Both the position numbers and the translations under genes were made by a program. A stretch of 64,000 nt of DNA from a virus, in IMG/VR virus record IMGVR_UViG_3300049846_001037, positions 141,427 through 205,426 of that record. The stretch is one strand, 5' to 3'. Shown here piece by piece: positions 62,410 through 64,000 of this stretch. The number at the start of each line of letters is the position of its first letter. The first letter of the stretch is position 1. The notes under the pieces were generated by a model. It was not told the DNA's origin, did no database searches, and worked only from the letters and a program-made list of their open reading frames with translations.

Positions 62410-62541
62410 CTACTTCTGGCGGTTGATGCGGCGGGAGATTCGCCCCATCTTGTTGAGAGCCTTACGCTTCCTGTTGCGGTTGGCGTAGGTCTTCCCGTTG
62501 GTCGTCTGGTTCTTGCTCTTGGGGCGGAAGAAGTTGAACAT
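62410..62541 (-). CDS. Small Arg/Asn-rich protein, 43 residues
   Basis: MFNFFRPKSKNQTTNGK..., very basic in its second half (NRNRKRKALNKMGRISRRINRQK), likely nucleic-acid binding. TAATG overlap with the upstream gene. Its stop adjoins the promoter of the structured RNA. Confidence 0.7.
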   Translation of the reverse strand: MFNFFRPKSKNQTTNGKTYANRNRKRKALNKMGRISRRINRQK

Positions 62542-62786
62542 TACTTGCTCCAGGGATTGGACAAGGCATCAGCCACCTTGTCGCAGGGAACCTCGGTATA
62601 GATGGGGCCGCTGATTCCCCTGAACCCACTCACCGCAAAGCAGAGTTGAGTCCGCTTGTCCTGAACATACTTCAGGTTGCGGGTGATGGTTCGGTCCTCT
62701 GCGGGGTTGGGGCCGAAGCCTCCATTGAACGCCACCGCAAAGAGGACCAACAGCACGATGTTGAGAACGAGCAGCACCTTGTTCAT
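62541..62786 (-). CDS. Secreted or membrane-anchored protein
   Basis: An 81-residue protein with an N-terminal hydrophobic helix (LLVLNIVLLVLFAVAF) and a small domain with two cysteines. Probably periplasmic. Family unknown. Confidence 0.75.
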   Translation of the reverse strand: MNKVLLVLNIVLLVLFAVAFNGGFGPNPAEDRTITRNLKYVQDKRTQLCFAVSGFRGISGPIYTEVPCDKVADALSNPWSK

Positions 62787-62799
62787 GGTAGACCCTTTC

Positions 62800-63057
62800 T
62801 TAATCGATCTGAGTGATGACCACGGTTCCGCTTACTTCCACGAGCTTCTTGGTTGCCTCATCCTCGAAGCAGTAGCCATCGGACTGGGATTGGTTGCTCA
62901 CGTTGCCGGTAGCCACCCATGAGCCAACCTTTTGACCCCCGCTATAGAGGTCCACCCGATGACGCTTCCCCAGCGAGTTCCACTGGGCCATCGTGGCATC
63001 CTTACAGCCACTCACCAACAGAGCGGCCAGAGCGATGAACAACAGATGCTTTCGCAT
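62800..63057 (-). CDS. Predicted lipoprotein
   Basis: An 85-residue protein with a lipobox ALLVSGCKD (Cys near 18) and a beta-rich domain (HRVDLYSGGQKVGSWVATGN). Layout is like the lipoprotein at 48.7 kb. It lies 18 bases after the tRNA pair on the same transcript. Confidence 0.78.
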   Translation of the reverse strand: MRKHLLFIALAALLVSGCKDATMAQWNSLGKRHRVDLYSGGQKVGSWVATGNVSNQSQSDGYCFEDEATKKLVEVSGTVVITQID

Positions 63058-63075
63058 GACTTCCCCTTTCAGAAA

Positions 63076-63170
63076 TGGTAGGGGTAGAGGGATTCGAACC
63101 CCCGACGATTTCCATCAAGCCAATCTCTCGACTGTCCGATGGCCCCAGGTACCGCTCCAGGCATACCCCT
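63076..63170 (-). tRNA. Class II-like tRNA with abnormal anticodon arm
   Basis: The acceptor stem AGGGGTA/TACCCCT, T-arm GGGGG-TTCGAAT-CCCTC, D-loop GGAGCGGT, a variable arm (GAT-GGAA-ATC) and encoded CCA are all good. The anticodon arm is odd: GCCATC pairs with GATTGGC around a 12-base loop containing GTCGA, instead of 5 bp and 7 bases. A loop with CGA (Ser) can be read but its stem pairs poorly. It may be a serine-type tRNA or a tRNA that lost decoding. Confidence 0.7.
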
Positions 63171-63176
63171 ATAAAA

Positions 63177-63253
63177 TGGTGGTCCCGGCAGGACTCGAAC
63201 CTGCGACCAAGCGATTATGAGTCGCCTGCTCTAACCAACTGAGCTACGGGACC
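63177..63253 (-). tRNA. tRNA-Ile2 (CAU)
   Basis: Full cloverleaf with stem GGTCCCG/CGGGACC, encoded CCA, and anticodon loop CTCATAA. The stretch around D-stem and anticodon (GAGCAGGCGACTCATAATCG) equals, as I recall it, the E. coli tRNA-Ile2, so CAU here should be modified to lysidine and read AUA. The TilS-like gene nearby supports this against an elongator Met tRNA. Confidence 0.88.
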
Positions 63254-63261
63254 ATTTACTT

Positions 63262-63291
63262 ATTATACTTTAAGACGCCCGTAAACGTCAA
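63262..63291 (-). promoter_or_regulatory. Promoter of the tRNA pair
   Basis: TTGACG, 18 bases, TATAAT, eight bases before the tRNA 5' end. Confidence 0.78.
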
Positions 63292-63528
63292 TTAGTTTTT
63301 GGTGTTTTTCAGAGGCTTGAGGCTTGCCTTGACCTTGCGGAGCTTGTTGCCCATCTCCGCCTTGCCCACCACCTCGTTGATGACACGGGTGGTCTCGATG
63401 CTCTTGGCGACCTTCTGTATTCGCTTGAGGAACTGCTTGATCCCCTGCTCACCAGCAAAGGTCTCCACAGACCCGCTGGAATGGAACATGTCGATGCGGT
63501 TGTCGCTCATCACGATGGTCGTCTGCAT
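63292..63528 (-). CDS. Unknown basic protein
   Basis: A 78-residue protein (MQTTIVMSDNRIDMF...) with a long basic helical end (KLRKVKASLKPLKNTKN). The start follows CAGGAG. Family unknown; its stop directly precedes the tRNA promoter. Confidence 0.74.
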   Translation of the reverse strand: MQTTIVMSDNRIDMFHSSGSVETFAGEQGIKQFLKRIQKVAKSIETTRVINEVVGKAEMGNKLRKVKASLKPLKNTKN

Positions 63529-63532
63529 GGTC

Positions 63533-63646
63533 TTACTCCTGTTGCCCATTGTAGCCGAGATATTCGAGCTGACGCCTGATGATCTTCACCAGCGTCTCAT
63601 CGCCCTTGGCTTCGGCTTCTTTGAGTTGTTCCAGTAGGATATTCAT
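63533..63646 (-). CDS. Small helical protein, 37 residues, leaderless
   Basis: MNILLEQLKEAEAKGDETL..., one amphipathic helix pair. No Shine-Dalgarno site; CCCCACT precedes the ATG nine bases after the -10 box, exactly as at the metallophosphoesterase gene. Function unknown. Confidence 0.68.
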   Translation of the reverse strand: MNILLEQLKEAEAKGDETLVKIIRRQLEYLGYNGQQE

Positions 63647-63655
63647 AGTGGGGTA

Positions 63656-63684
63656 AGTATAATCTTTTGAGAAATGTCTGTCAA
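63656..63684 (-). promoter_or_regulatory. Sigma70-type promoter
   Basis: TTGACA, 17 bases, TATACT. A terminator follows upstream, but no dyad lies between. Confidence 0.85.
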
Positions 63685-63694
63685 TAGAAAAATG

Positions 63695-63730
63695 CAAAAA
63701 GCCCTCCCCAATTTCTGAGGAGGGCTTCTT
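63695..63730 (-). terminator. Rho-independent terminator
   Basis: AAGCCCTCC pairs with GGAGGGCTT, followed by TTTTTGC. Confidence 0.9.
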
Positions 63731-63743
63731 GTTTAGGGCTCTT

Positions 63744-63884
63744 CTACTTCTTGGTCTTCTTTACCTGCTCGTAGGTAACGTGGGCGCAGGGGAAGTAGGG
63801 CGTTCCAGTTCCCTGCCAAGACTTCCCCTTGCATTTCGGGCAGGTCTTGACCTTGTGCTTGTTGGAGCCAGCAATGAAGCCCAT
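63744..63884 (-). CDS. Small zinc-knuckle protein, 46 residues
   Basis: MGFIAGSNKHKVKTCPKCKGKSW..., with CPKCKGKSWQGTG and a later PCAH, which could bind one zinc. AGGAGG precedes the ATG; ten bases separate it from the upstream gene. Function unknown. Confidence 0.72.
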   Translation of the reverse strand: MGFIAGSNKHKVKTCPKCKGKSWQGTGTPYFPCAHVTYEQVKKTKK

Positions 63885-63893
63885 GTCATCCTC

Positions 63894-64000
63894 CTACTTC
63901 TTAGCCATGCTCAGAGCCACCTTGAGAGCCTTCTCCTTGATGGCGGCTCCCGAACCGAACTGGGTGGCGTTGAACCGAGCCTCGTCCTTGCTCTTGAAGG
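63894..64000 (-). CDS. Unknown protein, N-terminus outside window
   Basis: Only the last ~34 residues are visible (ending KEKALKVALSMAKK). They form a basic helix. No identity can be given. Confidence 0.6.
   Translation of the reverse strand, partial: FKSKDEARFNATQFGSGAAIKEKALKVALSMAKK

Noticed and set aside
63177-63253. Elongator tRNA-Met
   Set aside because: The anticodon is CAU, but the D-stem and anticodon region match the Ile2 type and a TilS-like gene is present.

Overview
This window looks like one arm of a large, probably strictly lytic, tailed-phage (jumbo-like) genome. About 140 genes are packed head to tail. All but two lie on the minus strand, and many pairs overlap as ATGA. The mix is typical of a big phage: replication helicases, SbcD, an SNF2 helicase, NusG, a tubulin/FtsZ-like GTPase, ClpX, DnaJ, tRNAs with TilS, an HNH homing-type endonuclease, and dozens of very small unknown genes with strong Shine-Dalgarno sites. 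No structural or packaging gene was recognised. Lipoprotein signals (LTGC, LAGC, VSGC), a prepilin-like peptide and TTGACA/TATAAT promoters suggest a Gram-negative-type host, but the host cannot be named from the sequence.

Layout, read leftwards on the minus strand. From 1 to 7.3 kb lies a replication and repair block: SbcD-like nuclease (partial), a primase zinc domain, DnaB-like helicase, DnaC-like loader, a winged-helix replication protein and an SNF2 helicase. It runs on into a roadblock-domain protein, a phosphoribosyltransferase and deoC, to about 8 kb. From 8 to 17 kb there is a transcription, cytoskeleton and proteostasis block: zinc ribbon, NusG, tubulin-like GTPase, DnaJ, DUF2997 and Ycf35/DUF1257 proteins, ClpX, a Ycf46-like AAA+ ATPase and a radical SAM enzyme. 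From 17 to 28 kb come an AAA+ protein, small membrane proteins, a VWA protein, a plus-strand adenine methyltransferase, and an operon whose proteins share an N-terminal S-x-R-x-A-D-L-L tag. From 28 to 37.9 kb there is a run of small membrane, secreted and lipoprotein genes, ending with an SprT-like metalloprotease. From 38 to 64 kb lie many short operons of small unknown proteins. Recognisable domains there include an ADP-ribosyltransferase, WGR, receiver-like, metallophosphoesterase, ParB-like and TilS. This part also holds two tRNA genes, a tRNA-like leader and a stand-alone structured RNA.

The most striking feature is regulatory. Thirteen intergenic cassettes between 38 and 62 kb share one design: a Rho-independent terminator, about 45 bp, an 18-bp dyad (TACTTA-N4-TAAGTA), usually 25-70 bp, then a TTGACA-N17-TATAAT promoter. 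The left part instead uses mainly another promoter-like motif (TTTATA-N9-TATNAT), usually placed very close to the start codon. This split suggests an early, host-sigma-driven right region and a later left region under a different initiation system. Functions given for unnamed genes are limited to visible motifs.
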